Positions 38,756-47,632 of a stretch of DNA of 64,000 bases are shown here, in pieces (positions within the stretch are counted from its first letter, which is position 1; each line of letters starts with the position of its first letter). The stretch spans positions 56,983-120,982 of the forward strand of contig NZ_WITJ01000011.1 in NCBI RefSeq assembly GCF_009601015.1. The letters run 5' to 3'. Source of the stretch: Lactococcus hircilactis (GTDB taxonomy: Bacteria > Bacillota > Bacilli > Lactobacillales > Streptococcaceae). A program made the translations under genes and the position numbers. Under the pieces are notes generated by a model that was given only the letters and a program-made list of their open reading frames with translations, was not told where the DNA came from and did no database searches.

Positions 38756-38959
38756 ATGTCAAAGAAAAAAGATACAGAAATTGAAATCATTGATACTACA
38801 ACAGGTGCTGAAATTAAAGTAGGTAAAAAAGTTGTGGCTGAAATTAAAGAAGAGTTTGGAACTTTTGTCGTCGTGGTTGCATCAAAAGAAGTTGCGGTTG
38901 TTCGGACATTTGAGGATGCATTGGAAGAAGCGATTAAAGCGTACAATCTTACGGTTTAA
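38756..38959 (+). CDS. DUF2969 family protein
   Basis: 67-aa small cytosolic protein (EIIDTTTGAEIKVGKKVV, FEDALEEAIKAYNLTV) matching DUF2969, found only in Lactobacillales; function unknown. RBS AGAGGAGA. A hairpin with flanking A- and T-runs (38979-39006) ends the message. Confidence 0.85.
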   Translation: MSKKKDTEIEIIDTTTGAEIKVGKKVVAEIKEEFGTFVVVVASKEVAVVRTFEDALEEAIKAYNLTV

Positions 38960-39077
38960 ATTGAAAATTGAATGAAATAAAAAAGTACACCAGGTGCTTT
39001 TTTTGTTTTTAATTGTTGCTGTCATCAAAAAATGATAAAATAAAGTATAAATAAAATGAGAATGAAAGAAGATCTAA

Positions 39078-39764
39078 ATGAGAAAAACGAAGATTGCAGT
39101 CCCAATTATGCCAATCAGTATCGCAGAGATTGAAAATTTCGATTTAAAATCCTTTCAGAAGGCAGATATTATTGAGTGGCGCATTGATTTTATGCCGCAA
39201 AATTTAATTTTTGAAGCGGCAGCACTGATTTTCAAGAAATTTGACATGTTTCAGATATTGTTGACCATTCGGACGGCAAAAGAAGGTGGCGCATTAGAAA
39301 TTTCTAATCAACATTATGTTCATATTTTGAAGGAATTATTAAAATATAATCCAGATTTTATTGATGTGGAATATTTTTCGTATCCGAAAGCATTAGCTGA
39401 GCTTTCAGAGGTTAAAGATAAGATTGTGTTATCTTATCATAATTTTTCTGAGATGCCGACGGATTTGACACAAAGATTACTGAGAATGAATAAAGAAAAA
39501 ACGGCATTTGTAAAGGTTGCAGTGATGCCACAAAGAGAGTGTGATGTGATTGACTTATTACAAATCACACGAGATTTAACTTTAGAATATGGGCGAAAAT
39601 TTATCACGATTGCCATGAGTGACTTAGGAAAATTAACGCGTGTTTCTGGCTATATTACGGGATCTTGTTGGACATTTGCGAGCGTTTTAGAAGCCAGTGC
39701 ACCAGGACAAATTGAGCTGGATGATATGAGTCGTTTACTTGATCTTTTTGAAAACGAAGCTTGA
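39078..39764 (+). CDS. aroD: Type I 3-dehydroquinate dehydratase
   Basis: 228-aa enzyme of the shikimate pathway (third step). The substrate-binding EWRIDFMP, the catalytic His region LSYHNF, and the Schiff-base Lys in FVKVAVMP are visible; the C-terminus has FASVLEASAPGQI. It stands alone here, not with other aro genes. The RBS GAAAGAAGAT is moderate. Confidence 0.92.
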   Translation: MRKTKIAVPIMPISIAEIENFDLKSFQKADIIEWRIDFMPQNLIFEAAALIFKKFDMFQILLTIRTAKEGGALEISNQHYVHILKELLKYNPDFIDVEYFSYPKALAELSEVKDKIVLSYHNFSEMPTDLTQRLLRMNKEKTAFVKVAVMPQRECDVIDLLQITRDLTLEYGRKFITIAMSDLGKLTRVSGYITGSCWTFASVLEASAPGQIELDDMSRLLDLFENEA

Positions 39765-39839
39765 ATGTTCGGAGATGACGAATAAAAATGGATTAATTTA
39801 ATTATTTTTCTGTAAATTTCGAATGAAAGCAGTGATAAA

Positions 39840-39848
39840 TGCTATAAT
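39840..39848 (+). promoter_or_regulatory. Extended -10 promoter for purB
   Basis: TGCTATAAT, 39 nt before the purB start codon. Confidence 0.6.
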
Positions 39849-39886
39849 GAAGAAGTAAATTATATGCTAGAATTTGGAGATCAAAA

Positions 39887-41185
39887 GTGGTTATCAATCG
39901 TTATTCTCGCCCTGAAATGGCAAATATTTGGACTGAAGAAAATAAATTTAAAGCGTGGCTTGAAGTAGAGATTTTAGCTGATGAGGCATGGGCTAAACTT
40001 GGTGAAATTCCAGAGGAAGATGTAAAAAAAATCAGAGCACACGCAACATTTAATGTGAATCGGATTCTTGAAATCGAAAAAGAAACGCGTCATGATGTTG
40101 TCGCTTTTACACGTGCTGTTTCGGAATCTTTGGGGGATGAGCGAAAATGGGTGCATTATGGTTTGACATCAACGGATGTTGTAGATACTGCTTATGGTTA
40201 TCTTTATAAACAAGCAAATGATGTATTGCGTCAAGATTTAAAAGATTTTGCTGAAATTGTTAAAAATAAAGCGATTGAACATAAATATACTGTGATGATG
40301 GGGCGCACACATGGCGTTCATGCGGAACCTACAACGTTTGGGTTGAAATTGGCAACATGGTATTCTGAAATGAAACGGAATATCGAGCGTTTTGATCATG
40401 CTGCAAAAGGAGTTGAAGCGGGTAAAATTTCAGGTGCAGTAGGCACTTTTGCAAATATTCCTCCATTTGTAGAACAATATGTGACTGAAAAATTAGGAAC
40501 AAGGGCACAAGAAATTTCAACTCAGATTTTACCACGTGACTTGCACGCGGAATATTTCAATACGATGGCTTTGATTTCGACTTCTCTTGAGCGGATGGCT
40601 ACTGAGATTCGTGGTCTTCAAAAATCTGAACAGCGTGAAGTTGAAGAATTCTTTGCAAAAGGTCAAAAAGGCTCATCAGCGATGCCACACAAACGTAATC
40701 CAATTGGTTCTGAAAATATTACGGGAATTTCTCGTGTGATTCGTGGACACGCATTGACGGCGATGGAGGACGTTGCACTCTGGCATGAGCGAGATATTTC
40801 GCACTCTTCGGCAGAGCGAATCATCGCTCCAGACACGACAGAATTATTGGATTATCAATTGAATCGTTTTGGACGGATAGTGAAGCAACTGACTGTTTTT
40901 CCTGAGAATATGAAGCGCAATATGGATGCGACATTTGGTTTAATTTATAGTCAACACGTGATGCTTATGTTGATTGAAAAAGGAATGGCACGTGAGGCTG
41001 CTTATGATTTAGTACAACCTTTGACAGCAAAATCATGGGATGAACAAGTGATGTTCCGTCCGCTTGTTGAGGCTAATGAGCAAATTCGCGCAGTTTTAAG
41101 TCTGGATGAAATTGATCAGGCCTTTGACTATACCTATCACTTGAAACGAGTGGATGAAGTATTTGAACGTGTGGGATTGAAATAA
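39887..41185 (+). CDS. purB: Adenylosuccinate lyase
   Basis: 432-aa enzyme of purine synthesis (SAICAR to AICAR and adenylosuccinate to AMP). Signature [17 protein letters not shown] is near residue 260; [13 protein letters not shown] and [10 protein letters not shown] are further active-site segments. The start is GTG 39887, preceded by TTTGGAGAT; the product begins (M)[14 protein letters not shown], as expected for the family. Confidence 0.96.
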   Translation: MVINRYSRPEMANIWTEENKFKAWLEVEILADEAWAKLGEIPEEDVKKIRAHATFNVNRILEIEKETRHDVVAFTRAVSESLGDERKWVHYGLTSTDVVDTAYGYLYKQANDVLRQDLKDFAEIVKNKAIEHKYTVMMGRTHGVHAEPTTFGLKLATWYSEMKRNIERFDHAAKGVEAGKISGAVGTFANIPPFVEQYVTEKLGTRAQEISTQILPRDLHAEYFNTMALISTSLERMATEIRGLQKSEQREVEEFFAKGQKGSSAMPHKRNPIGSENITGISRVIRGHALTAMEDVALWHERDISHSSAERIIAPDTTELLDYQLNRFGRIVKQLTVFPENMKRNMDATFGLIYSQHVMLMLIEKGMAREAAYDLVQPLTAKSWDEQVMFRPLVEANEQIRAVLSLDEIDQAFDYTYHLKRVDEVFERVGLK

Positions 41186-41195
41186 TTATAGAAAA

Positions 41196-41297
41196 TAAAA
41201 GTAATCGATTTTGATCGGTTACTTTTTTTGTCAGTACTGACAGAAATACTTTGGAGAAAAAGAAAGAAAATGATTTTCTGTCAGTACTGACAGAAAA
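41196..41297 (+). terminator. Terminator of purB followed by two palindromes
   Basis: AAAAGTAATCGAT pairs with ATCGGTTACTTTT (one G-T) and runs into TTTTTT (41196-41229). The T-run leads directly into TGTCAGTACTGACA (41229-41242). A second, 24-bp perfect palindrome is at 41274-41297. Confidence 0.75.
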
Positions 41298-41407
41298 AAG
41301 AACAAAAGAGAAAAGAATAATCATCACGCGATGAAAAATGTTTTCATCAAAATTTAATTAAATAGAAAAATATTTTAGTTTTTATAGTGATTTTTGAACA
41401 CTATTTA

Positions 41408-41416
41408 TGGTATAAT
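41408..41416 (+). promoter_or_regulatory. Extended -10 promoter for tkt
   Basis: TGGTATAAT, 35 nt before the tkt start. A GATGAAAA/TTTTCATC hairpin lies upstream at 41331-41349. Confidence 0.55.
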
Positions 41417-41450
41417 GAGATAAAAATAAATAAAAATTTGGAGAATTATT

Positions 41451-43427
41451 ATGTTTGATACAACAGATCAACTTGCAGTCAACACCATTCGAACGCTTTC
41501 TATGGATGCGATTCAAAAAGCAAATTCGGGACATCCTGGACTTCCAATGGGAGCTGCTCCAATGGCTTATGTCTTGTGGAGTAAATTTCTCAATGTAAAT
41601 CCTAAAACAGGACGACAGTGGTCAAATCGGGATCGGTTTGTTTTGTCTGCTGGTCATGGTTCTGCGATGCTGTATAGTCTTTTGCATCTTGCTGGATACA
41701 AGGTGACCGTAGAGGATTTGAAGCAATTTCGGCAATGGAAATCAAAAACACCAGGTCATCCAGAAGTAGGGCACACGGATGGTGTTGAAGCAACAACTGG
41801 TCCTTTAGGACAAGGAATTGCAAATGCTGTTGGAATGGCCATGGCAGAAGCACATTTGGCTGCAACTTATAATCGACCTGATTTTAACATCGTGGATCAC
41901 TATACATATGCTTTGAATGGTGATGGCGATTTGATGGAGGGAGTTTCTCAAGAAGCGTGTTCTTTAGCTGGAAAACTTAAACTTGGCAAACTCATTTTGT
42001 TTTATGATTCAAATAATATTTCACTTGATGGAAAATTAGAACAATCCTTTACAGATGATGTTCAAAAACGTTTTGAATCTTACGGTTGGCAACATTTACT
42101 GGTAAAAGACGGGAATGATTTGGACGAAATTGCAGCAGCAGTAGCGCTTGCAAAAGCGGATCTTAATCGTCCGACCATTATTGAAGTGAAGACAATCATC
42201 GGTTTTGGAGCTCCAAAAGAAGGAACAAATGTCGTTCACGGCGCACCACTTGGAGTTGAAGGGATTGCCGCAGCCAAAAAAGCTTACGGTTGGGCGTATG
42301 AAGCTTTTGAAGTTCCTACCGAAGTGAAGCAGCGCTTTATTGAAACACTTGTGGCTCGTGGAGAAGGGCTTGAGCAAGTGTGGAATGAAACATTTAAAGC
42401 GTACTCAAAAAAATATCCTGAGTTAGCAAAACAATATGTTGCTGCTTTTGAAAATAAAACACCCGAACTGGCGTTGACCAAACATGAACTTGGTTCATCA
42501 AAAGCATCACGAAGTACTTCTCAAGAAGCGATTCAAGAATTGTCTGCTCAAATGCCCAACTTTTGGGGTGGGTCTGCGGATTTGTCTGCGTCGAATAATA
42601 CAATGGCAAAAGCAGATTCTGATTTTATGCCTGAAAATTATGCAGGACGCAACATTTGGTTTGGTGTCCGTGAGTTCGCGATGGGTGCAACCATGAATGG
42701 GATTGCTTTACATGGGGGAACTCGTGTCTATGGTGGAACATTCTTTGTTTTTTCAAACTATATGTTGCCAGCAGTTCGTATGGCAGCTTTGCAAAGTTTG
42801 CCCGTCACTTATGTTTGGACACATGATTCGATTGCAGTTGGAGAAGATGGACCAACGCATGAACCTATTGAACAACTTGCGAGTGTTCGATCAATGCCTA
42901 ATCTGGATGTGATTCGTCCTGCAGACGGGAATGAAGTAAATGCAGCTTGGCGCAGAGCTGCGTCGAGTACAAATCGTCCGACTGCTTTGATTTTGACCCG
43001 TCAAAATTTGCCTGTCCTTGAAGGCTCTGAAGCACTTGCTCAAGAGGGTGTGAATCACGGTGCTTATATTCTTTCTAAAGAAGAAGGAACGCTGGAAGGG
43101 ATTTTGATTGCGTCGGGATCAGAGGTGGCTCTTGCACTTGAAGCTAAAAAGACTTTAGGTCAAGGCATTCGAGTGGTTTCGATGCCTTCGATGAATATCT
43201 TTGATGAACAATCTGAGCATTACAAAGAAGAAGTGTTACCAAAAACTGTCCGCAAACGTCTGGCTATTGAAGCTGGAACAAGCTTTGGTTGGGCGAAATA
43301 CGTGGGCATTGACGGGGCAACAATCACGGTTGATCGTTGGGGGGCTTCAGCGCCAGCCAATATCGTATTACCAGCATATGGCTTTACAGCTGAACATGTT
43401 ATCGAAGTCTTTAAGAATTTAGATTAA
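41451..43427 (+). CDS. tkt: Transketolase
   Basis: 658-aa thiamine-diphosphate enzyme of the pentose phosphate pathway. [19 protein letters not shown] is the N-terminal signature, [13 protein letters not shown] the ThDP/Mg motif, and [17 protein letters not shown] the pyrimidine-domain signature. Full length. RBS TTTGGAGAATT. Monocistronic, with its own promoter and terminator. Confidence 0.96.
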   Translation: MFDTTDQLAVNTIRTLSMDAIQKANSGHPGLPMGAAPMAYVLWSKFLNVNPKTGRQWSNRDRFVLSAGHGSAMLYSLLHLAGYKVTVEDLKQFRQWKSKTPGHPEVGHTDGVEATTGPLGQGIANAVGMAMAEAHLAATYNRPDFNIVDHYTYALNGDGDLMEGVSQEACSLAGKLKLGKLILFYDSNNISLDGKLEQSFTDDVQKRFESYGWQHLLVKDGNDLDEIAAAVALAKADLNRPTIIEVKTIIGFGAPKEGTNVVHGAPLGVEGIAAAKKAYGWAYEAFEVPTEVKQRFIETLVARGEGLEQVWNETFKAYSKKYPELAKQYVAAFENKTPELALTKHELGSSKASRSTSQEAIQELSAQMPNFWGGSADLSASNNTMAKADSDFMPENYAGRNIWFGVREFAMGATMNGIALHGGTRVYGGTFFVFSNYMLPAVRMAALQSLPVTYVWTHDSIAVGEDGPTHEPIEQLASVRSMPNLDVIRPADGNEVNAAWRRAASSTNRPTALILTRQNLPVLEGSEALAQEGVNHGAYILSKEEGTLEGILIASGSEVALALEAKKTLGQGIRVVSMPSMNIFDEQSEHYKEEVLPKTVRKRLAIEAGTSFGWAKYVGIDGATITVDRWGASAPANIVLPAYGFTAEHVIEVFKNLD

Positions 43428-43431
43428 AATG

Positions 43432-43460
43432 AAACATCTGTCTTTTGACAGATGTTTTTG
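43432..43460 (+). terminator. Terminator of tkt
   Basis: AAACATCTGTC-TTTT-GACAGATGTTT followed by TTGT, an 11-bp stem. Confidence 0.88.
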
Positions 43461-43568
43461 TAATTAAATTTCTTTATTTCATATCAAAAGATGATGAAAA
43501 TGTAAGATTATTGGAAAGAAAAATGAGGTAAAATAGGAGAATCCAAAAGAAAGAGATGTGGAGAAGAG

Positions 43569-43820
43569 ATGGCGATTTTACTTGCTTTATTAGCTGGCTT
43601 AGGCTCGCTTGTTAATTTTATGTTTTTATCCAATCATGTGCTTCAAGGGTTTTTTACTGTTCTGTCAGTGCTGAGCATGGTTTTTTATCGTGGAAAAAGG
43701 TCCGTTAAATCTTATAATCGTGATGGAACACGGCTGATGACGATTGGTTTTGCGATTTGTTTTGTGAGTTTTCTAGGTTCAGCTGCGATTTTATTGGGCG
43801 ATGTGCTTCATTTAATTTAA
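43569..43820 (+). CDS. Small membrane protein, unknown
   Basis: 83 aa with three hydrophobic segments (residues ~2-22, 26-42 and 57-80) and a basic loop RGKRSVKSYNRDGTR between the second and third. RBS GTGGAGAAG. 15 nt upstream of another membrane protein gene. Not recognised. Near-palindrome CTGTCAGTGCTGAG lies at ~43662. Confidence 0.7.
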   Translation: MAILLALLAGLGSLVNFMFLSNHVLQGFFTVLSVLSMVFYRGKRSVKSYNRDGTRLMTIGFAICFVSFLGSAAILLGDVLHLI

Positions 43821-43835
43821 GAAAGGAGGCACGCA

Positions 43836-44267
43836 ATGAAAGTGAGAACAGGCGTTTTTGGAGGACTTGCGTGTTATTGGCTTTTTCCTTTTTTGGTTGG
43901 GGCTGTGATAGGAACACAGTCACAAGGAGCAGTGAATTCGTCTTTTTTTGACACAATCATGACTGCATTTTTTGTGGCTTTATTTTATATTCCTAGACCT
44001 GTTTTAATTTATTTGATTTGTGAGCTTTTGATGACGGGAATTGGAATCAGTACTGTTGCAGATTTTGAGTTGGGGTTAAAAACAAAACGTATCAAAATCA
44101 AAATGTTGATTTTGATGAGTCTTGTGCTGGGGCTTGTGCTGGTTGTGTGGTGTTTTATTTTTGTTTCTTCTTTAGTGTGGGCAATGGTGCTGGCGTTGTT
44201 TTTGGTTTTTCCGATGTTTTGTTTTCTTTTTGCAGCTAAACTTATCAAAAAAACGATCCAAACTTAA
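43836..44267 (+). CDS. Membrane protein, unknown
   Basis: 143 aa, four hydrophobic helices with a basic loop KTKRIKIKM in the middle. AAAGGAGG gives a strong ribosome site. Probably one operon with the preceding gene. No family recognised; it may act as a small integral-membrane complex with its neighbour, which is inference only. Confidence 0.7.
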   Translation: MKVRTGVFGGLACYWLFPFLVGAVIGTQSQGAVNSSFFDTIMTAFFVALFYIPRPVLIYLICELLMTGIGISTVADFELGLKTKRIKIKMLILMSLVLGLVLVVWCFIFVSSLVWAMVLALFLVFPMFCFLFAAKLIKKTIQT

Positions 44268-44278
44268 AGTGAATCAGC

Positions 44279-44307
44279 TTTACAAGCTTGAAAAAGTGTG
44301 CTATAAT
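44279..44307 (+). promoter_or_regulatory. Promoter of the structured leader RNA
   Basis: TTTACA (44279-44284), exactly 17 nt, TATAAT (44302-44307), with an extended TGC. The transcript would begin near 44314. Confidence 0.7.
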
Positions 44308-44313
44308 GCAGAC

Positions 44314-44492
44314 ATGCGATGAGTCGATTTTCTGTCAGTACTGACAGAATCGAAGCAAGGGAATTCTGGGCTGTTGAGTCAGCCGCGCAGGAAGTGTGAG
44401 GATTTGCTGACTTGTGTGAACCTCGTGAGCACAAAAATCTTTGATTTTTGCCCTTAAACTGCGTTGTCATTACTGACAAGGCAGTTTTTTTT
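44314..44492 (+). ncRNA. Unrecognised structured leader RNA with terminator
   Basis: A ~175-nt GC-richer RNA between a good promoter and an intrinsic terminator (AAACTGC-g-TTGTCA-TTAC-TGACAA-g-GCAGTTT then T-run, 44456-44492). The 5' hairpin is made from a palindrome copy (44330-44349). GGCTG/CAGCC (44369-44384) and AGTCAGC/GCTGACT (44377-44383 with 44406-44412) share bases and are mutually exclusive. GAGG/CCTC can add a pseudoknot. CAAAAATC/GATTTTTG (44432-44450) is a further hairpin. The ORF of a 42-aa membrane protein starts ~30 nt after the terminator, so it looks like a cis-acting switch. It matches no riboswitch consensus I know. Confidence 0.55.
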
Positions 44493-44520
44493 GACAAATC
44501 AGAATAAGGAGGATGCGTAA

Positions 44521-44649
44521 ATGGGAAGTATTTTTGTTTTATTTTATGAGCTGATGCTGCTTGCGATTGTTTTAGCTGGACTTTATTTTGTGGTCAAACT
44601 CGCCATCAAGCATGCGATAAAAGAGTTAAAAGATGAACATGTTTTGTAA
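44521..44649 (+). CDS. 42-aa single-span membrane protein
   Basis: ATG 44521 has AAGGAGGAT upstream at ideal distance. The product has one membrane helix (residues ~4-26, IFVLFYELMLLAIVLAGLYF) and a basic/acidic helical tail KHAIKELKDEHVL. It is the only gene between the structured RNA and the lysine riboswitch. No family recognised. The strong RBS and the regulated leader argue that it is real. Confidence 0.65.
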   Translation: MGSIFVLFYELMLLAIVLAGLYFVVKLAIKHAIKELKDEHVL

Positions 44650-44693
44650 GATGTGAGATATTTCAAATTTTTTTGGAGATGTGTAGAAAATAT

Positions 44694-44722
44694 TTGAATT
44701 TTACATACAAAAGAAGTATAAT
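44694..44722 (+). promoter_or_regulatory. Promoter of the asd-dapA operon
   Basis: TTGAAT (44694-44699), 17 nt, TATAAT (44717-44722). Start point near 44729, just ahead of the riboswitch. Confidence 0.75.
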
Positions 44723-44741
44723 GAAGAAAATTTAAAAATTA

Positions 44742-44939
44742 ATTAGAGGTTGCAAAAATTAAAAAGTCAAGCGAAGTGGTGAGCACGTTGAAACTTGAGG
44801 GCGGAATTTTTTGCCGAAAGCTGATCATTCACGCCTTTCAGCTTGGGACGTTGGGTTAAATCCCGCGGACTGTCTTGGTTTTTCCAAGTTGCGCTAATGT
44901 AAACTAAACTTATGCGCCACCTCTAGTTGTGGCGTTTTT
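44742..44939 (+). ncRNA. Lysine riboswitch (L-box) with terminator
   Basis: P1 is ATTAG (44742-44746) with CTAAT (44894-44898), as in Bacillus lysC. AGAGGTTGC directly inside P1, GGGCGGAA...TGCCGAAAGC, the GGGTTAAATCCC arm and GGACTGTCTTGG..CCAAG are L-box landmarks. The expression platform is CGCCAC-N8-GTGGCG plus TTTTT (44915-44939). ACCTCT in the terminator loop can pair with AGAGGT of the aptamer when lysine is absent, giving an antiterminator. It fits control of asd and dapA, which make lysine precursors. Confidence 0.9.
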
Positions 44940-44960
44940 GCGTCCAAGGAAGGATTTAAA

Positions 44961-46040
44961 ATGAAATCTTATAATGTTGCTGTTGTTGGTGCTACTGGCG
45001 CCGTTGGAACTCGGATGCTTGAACAATTAACGCATACGACTTTGCCGATTGCATCTGTAAAAGCACTTGCCAGCAAACGATCTGCAGGTAAAACGGTAAA
45101 ATTTGGAGATCAGGATTTAATCGTTGAAACATTGACGGAAGATTCTTTTGAAAATATTGATCTTGCACTTTTTTCTGCAGGAGGTTCTGTTTCAGCAAAA
45201 TATGCTCCTTTTGCGGTTAAAGCAGGAGCTGTTGTGGTTGATAACACTTCGCACTTCCGTCAAAATCCTGATGTTCCTCTCGTCGTTCCAGAAGTCAATC
45301 CACATGCGCTTGATTCGCATCATGGCATTATTGCTTGTCCGAATTGTTCGACGATCCAAATGATGATTGCTCTTGAACCCATCCGAAAAGTTTATGGGCT
45401 AAAACGGATCATTGTTTCTACCTATCAGGCGATTGGTGGGGCAGGAAATCGTGCAATGGATGAGGCGCGAGAGCAGTTGAAATCAGTCCTTAATGACGGT
45501 GTTGATCCAACACAATTGTCGGCTGATATTTTGCCCTCTGCTGGAGATAAAAAGCACTATCCAATCGCATTTAATGCACTGCCTCAAATTGATGTGTTCA
45601 CAGATAATGATTATACGTATGAAGAAATGAAAATGACACATGAAACAAAAAAAATTATGGAAGATGACACGATTGCGGTGAGTGCGACGTGTGTTCGGAT
45701 TCCTGTTTTGATTGGACATTCGGAGTCGGTTTATCTTGAGACTGAAAAGGTCGCTGATATTGATGATGTGAAGCGCTTAATTGCTCAATTTCCAGGTGCG
45801 GTACTTGAAGATGATGTGGCGCATCAAATCTATCCACAAGCGATTGAATCTGTTGGAAAACGCGAAACTTTTGTTGGGCGGATTCGTAAAGATTTGGATG
45901 TGGCAAATGGAATTCATCTCTGGTGTGTTTCTGATAATCTCTTGAAGGGTGCAGCGTGGAATTCTGTTCAAATTGCTGAAACACTGCATGAGCGGGATTT
46001 GATCCATCCAGTTTCTGAATTGAAATTTGAGGCCAAATAA
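44961..46040 (+). CDS. asd: Aspartate-semialdehyde dehydrogenase
   Basis: 359-aa NADP-dependent enzyme that makes aspartate semialdehyde, the branch point to lysine, threonine and methionine. NADP motif [13 protein letters not shown] at the N-terminus, catalytic Cys in [10 protein letters not shown] (about residue 129). First gene behind the lysine riboswitch; RBS AAGGAAGGA. Confidence 0.96.
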   Translation: MKSYNVAVVGATGAVGTRMLEQLTHTTLPIASVKALASKRSAGKTVKFGDQDLIVETLTEDSFENIDLALFSAGGSVSAKYAPFAVKAGAVVVDNTSHFRQNPDVPLVVPEVNPHALDSHHGIIACPNCSTIQMMIALEPIRKVYGLKRIIVSTYQAIGGAGNRAMDEAREQLKSVLNDGVDPTQLSADILPSAGDKKHYPIAFNALPQIDVFTDNDYTYEEMKMTHETKKIMEDDTIAVSATCVRIPVLIGHSESVYLETEKVADIDDVKRLIAQFPGAVLEDDVAHQIYPQAIESVGKRETFVGRIRKDLDVANGIHLWCVSDNLLKGAAWNSVQIAETLHERDLIHPVSELKFEAK

Positions 46041-46041
46041 A

Positions 46042-46506
46042 TTGAGCTATATCGAAGAGATTCGGCAAAAAATCGGTCACGAGCGTTTAATTTATCTTGG
46101 CGCAGGAGTGATTGTCTATCAAAAGGGGAAAATTTTACTTCAAAAGCGTAAAGATAATGGTGCGTGGGCGCTTCATGCTGGAGGAGTGGAGTGGGGAGAG
46201 CAACTTTGTGAGACGGCACGGCGAGAACTTTTTGAAGAAACAGGGTTGGTCGCTCAAAACATGGAATTTTTTGGTCTTTATTCGGGTGATGATCGGGTGA
46301 TGACTTATCCGAACGGAGATCAGATTTATATGCCCAATGCATTTTATTTGTGTACAGCGTTTTCGAAAACACTGGTGCCACAAAAAGAAGAGGTGCTTGA
46401 TTTGAAGTGGTTTTCAACAGACGATTTACCTCAAAAGATTCATCTGCCCAATCGACGTGTCATTAAAGATTTTTTGGAATTTATTGAAAAAAAGGAGTTG
46501 AAATGA
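46042..46506 (+). CDS. NUDIX hydrolase
   Basis: 154 aa. The NUDIX box [20 protein letters not shown] followed by TGL fits GX5EX7REUXEEXGU exactly. The start is TTG 46042, preceded by TTGAGG 9 nt upstream and one base after the asd stop; the upstream TTG 46027 lies inside asd. Its stop overlaps the dapA start (ATGA). Substrate unknown; its place inside the lysine operon is unusual and may reflect operon hitchhiking. Confidence 0.88.
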   Translation: MSYIEEIRQKIGHERLIYLGAGVIVYQKGKILLQKRKDNGAWALHAGGVEWGEQLCETARRELFEETGLVAQNMEFFGLYSGDDRVMTYPNGDQIYMPNAFYLCTAFSKTLVPQKEEVLDLKWFSTDDLPQKIHLPNRRVIKDFLEFIEKKELK

Positions 46507-47384
46507 GTTTAGAGCAACTAAAAAACGCTGAGATAATAACAGCACTGGTTACACCGTTTAAAGCAGATGGATCCATTAATTTTGAGGCTTATGCACAATT
46601 GGTTGAGGATTTAATCGCACAACATACTCAAGCGTTTATTTTAGCAGGAACGACTGCTGAGAGTCCGACATTGTCACACGAAGAAGAACTTGAAATTTTT
46701 GAAAAAGTGCATCAGATTGTTAAGGGACGCGTACCATTGATTGCAGGAATTGGAACAAATGATACACGAGATTCTGTGGCATTTGCTAAAGAAGTTGCAG
46801 CGCTTGGATATATAGATGCAGGATTAGCAGTGACGCCCTATTACAATAAACCCTCGCAAGAAGGAATTTATCAGCATTTCAAAGCGATTGCTGAAAGTTC
46901 TGATTTACCGATTATTTTATATAATATTCCAGGTCGTGTGGTTCAAGAAATCGAACTTCCTACGTTGTTGAGATTGGCTCAACTCAAAAATATTATTGGA
47001 ACGAAAGATTGTACGACGGTGGATCAGTTGGCGCTACTTGTGGATCAAGCACCAAAGGATTTCTTGATTTATACGGGAGAAGATGGTTTTGCTTTTCATG
47101 CAAAAGCATTGGGTGCAAAAGGCGTTGTTTCTGTTGCAAGTCATGTTTTAGGACAACAAATCTATGAAATGTTTGATGAACTTGAACATGGTTCTTTGGC
47201 TCGTGCTGCGGCGATTCAACGGTTGATTTTACCTCAAATTAATGCACTCTTTTCTTTACCAAGTCCAGCACCAATCAAAGCGGTATTGAATGCAAAAGGA
47301 TATGCGGTAGGGGGATTGAGATTACCTTTGGTTGAGGCAACAGTTGAGGAAGCAAAAAAAATTAACGCTGCATTTCATTTGTAA
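46503..47384 (+). CDS. dapA: 4-hydroxy-tetrahydrodipicolinate synthase
   Basis: 293-aa aldolase that condenses pyruvate and aspartate semialdehyde in the lysine/diaminopimelate pathway. [14 protein letters not shown] is the substrate-binding loop, ILYNIPGRV holds the catalytic Tyr, and IGTKDCT the Schiff-base Lys. The ATG overlaps the NUDIX stop; AAAGGAG is inside the NUDIX 3' end. Confidence 0.95.
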   Translation: MSLEQLKNAEIITALVTPFKADGSINFEAYAQLVEDLIAQHTQAFILAGTTAESPTLSHEEELEIFEKVHQIVKGRVPLIAGIGTNDTRDSVAFAKEVAALGYIDAGLAVTPYYNKPSQEGIYQHFKAIAESSDLPIILYNIPGRVVQEIELPTLLRLAQLKNIIGTKDCTTVDQLALLVDQAPKDFLIYTGEDGFAFHAKALGAKGVVSVASHVLGQQIYEMFDELEHGSLARAAAIQRLILPQINALFSLPSPAPIKAVLNAKGYAVGGLRLPLVEATVEEAKKINAAFHL

Positions 47385-47414
47385 ATCCTGCTGAAAAAAA
47401 TAAAAAATCGTATC

Positions 47415-47450
47415 AAAATCAAGTCTTCATCATGCGGGCTTGATTTTTTT
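47415..47450 (+). terminator. Terminator of the asd-dapA operon
   Basis: AAAATCAAG (47415-47423) pairs with CTTGATTTT (47439-47447), followed by TTTTC. Confidence 0.75.
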
Positions 47451-47453
47451 CTT

Positions 47454-47632
47454 GGTTTAGGTTACACTTAGAGTAGTGTATTCTCGGAAAACGGAGCTTC
47501 TTTTGCTCTTCATTTTTGAAATTTTTGCTTACGAACCACGGTTTGATGTGGAGGAGACGTAACGAAAATCGGTTGTTTGAACATAAAAGCATGAATTTAT
47601 CTTGCTTAATTTTATGATGGAAAAGAAAGGCT
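47454..47632 (+). other. Leader of the RNase J2 gene
   Basis: A ~180-bp gap holding CTCGG-AAAA-CGGAG (weak hairpin) and a 23-codon ORF from ATG 47546 that lacks a ribosome site. I see no convincing promoter or known regulatory RNA. The low coding potential and length leave room for a structured leader. Confidence 0.3.
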
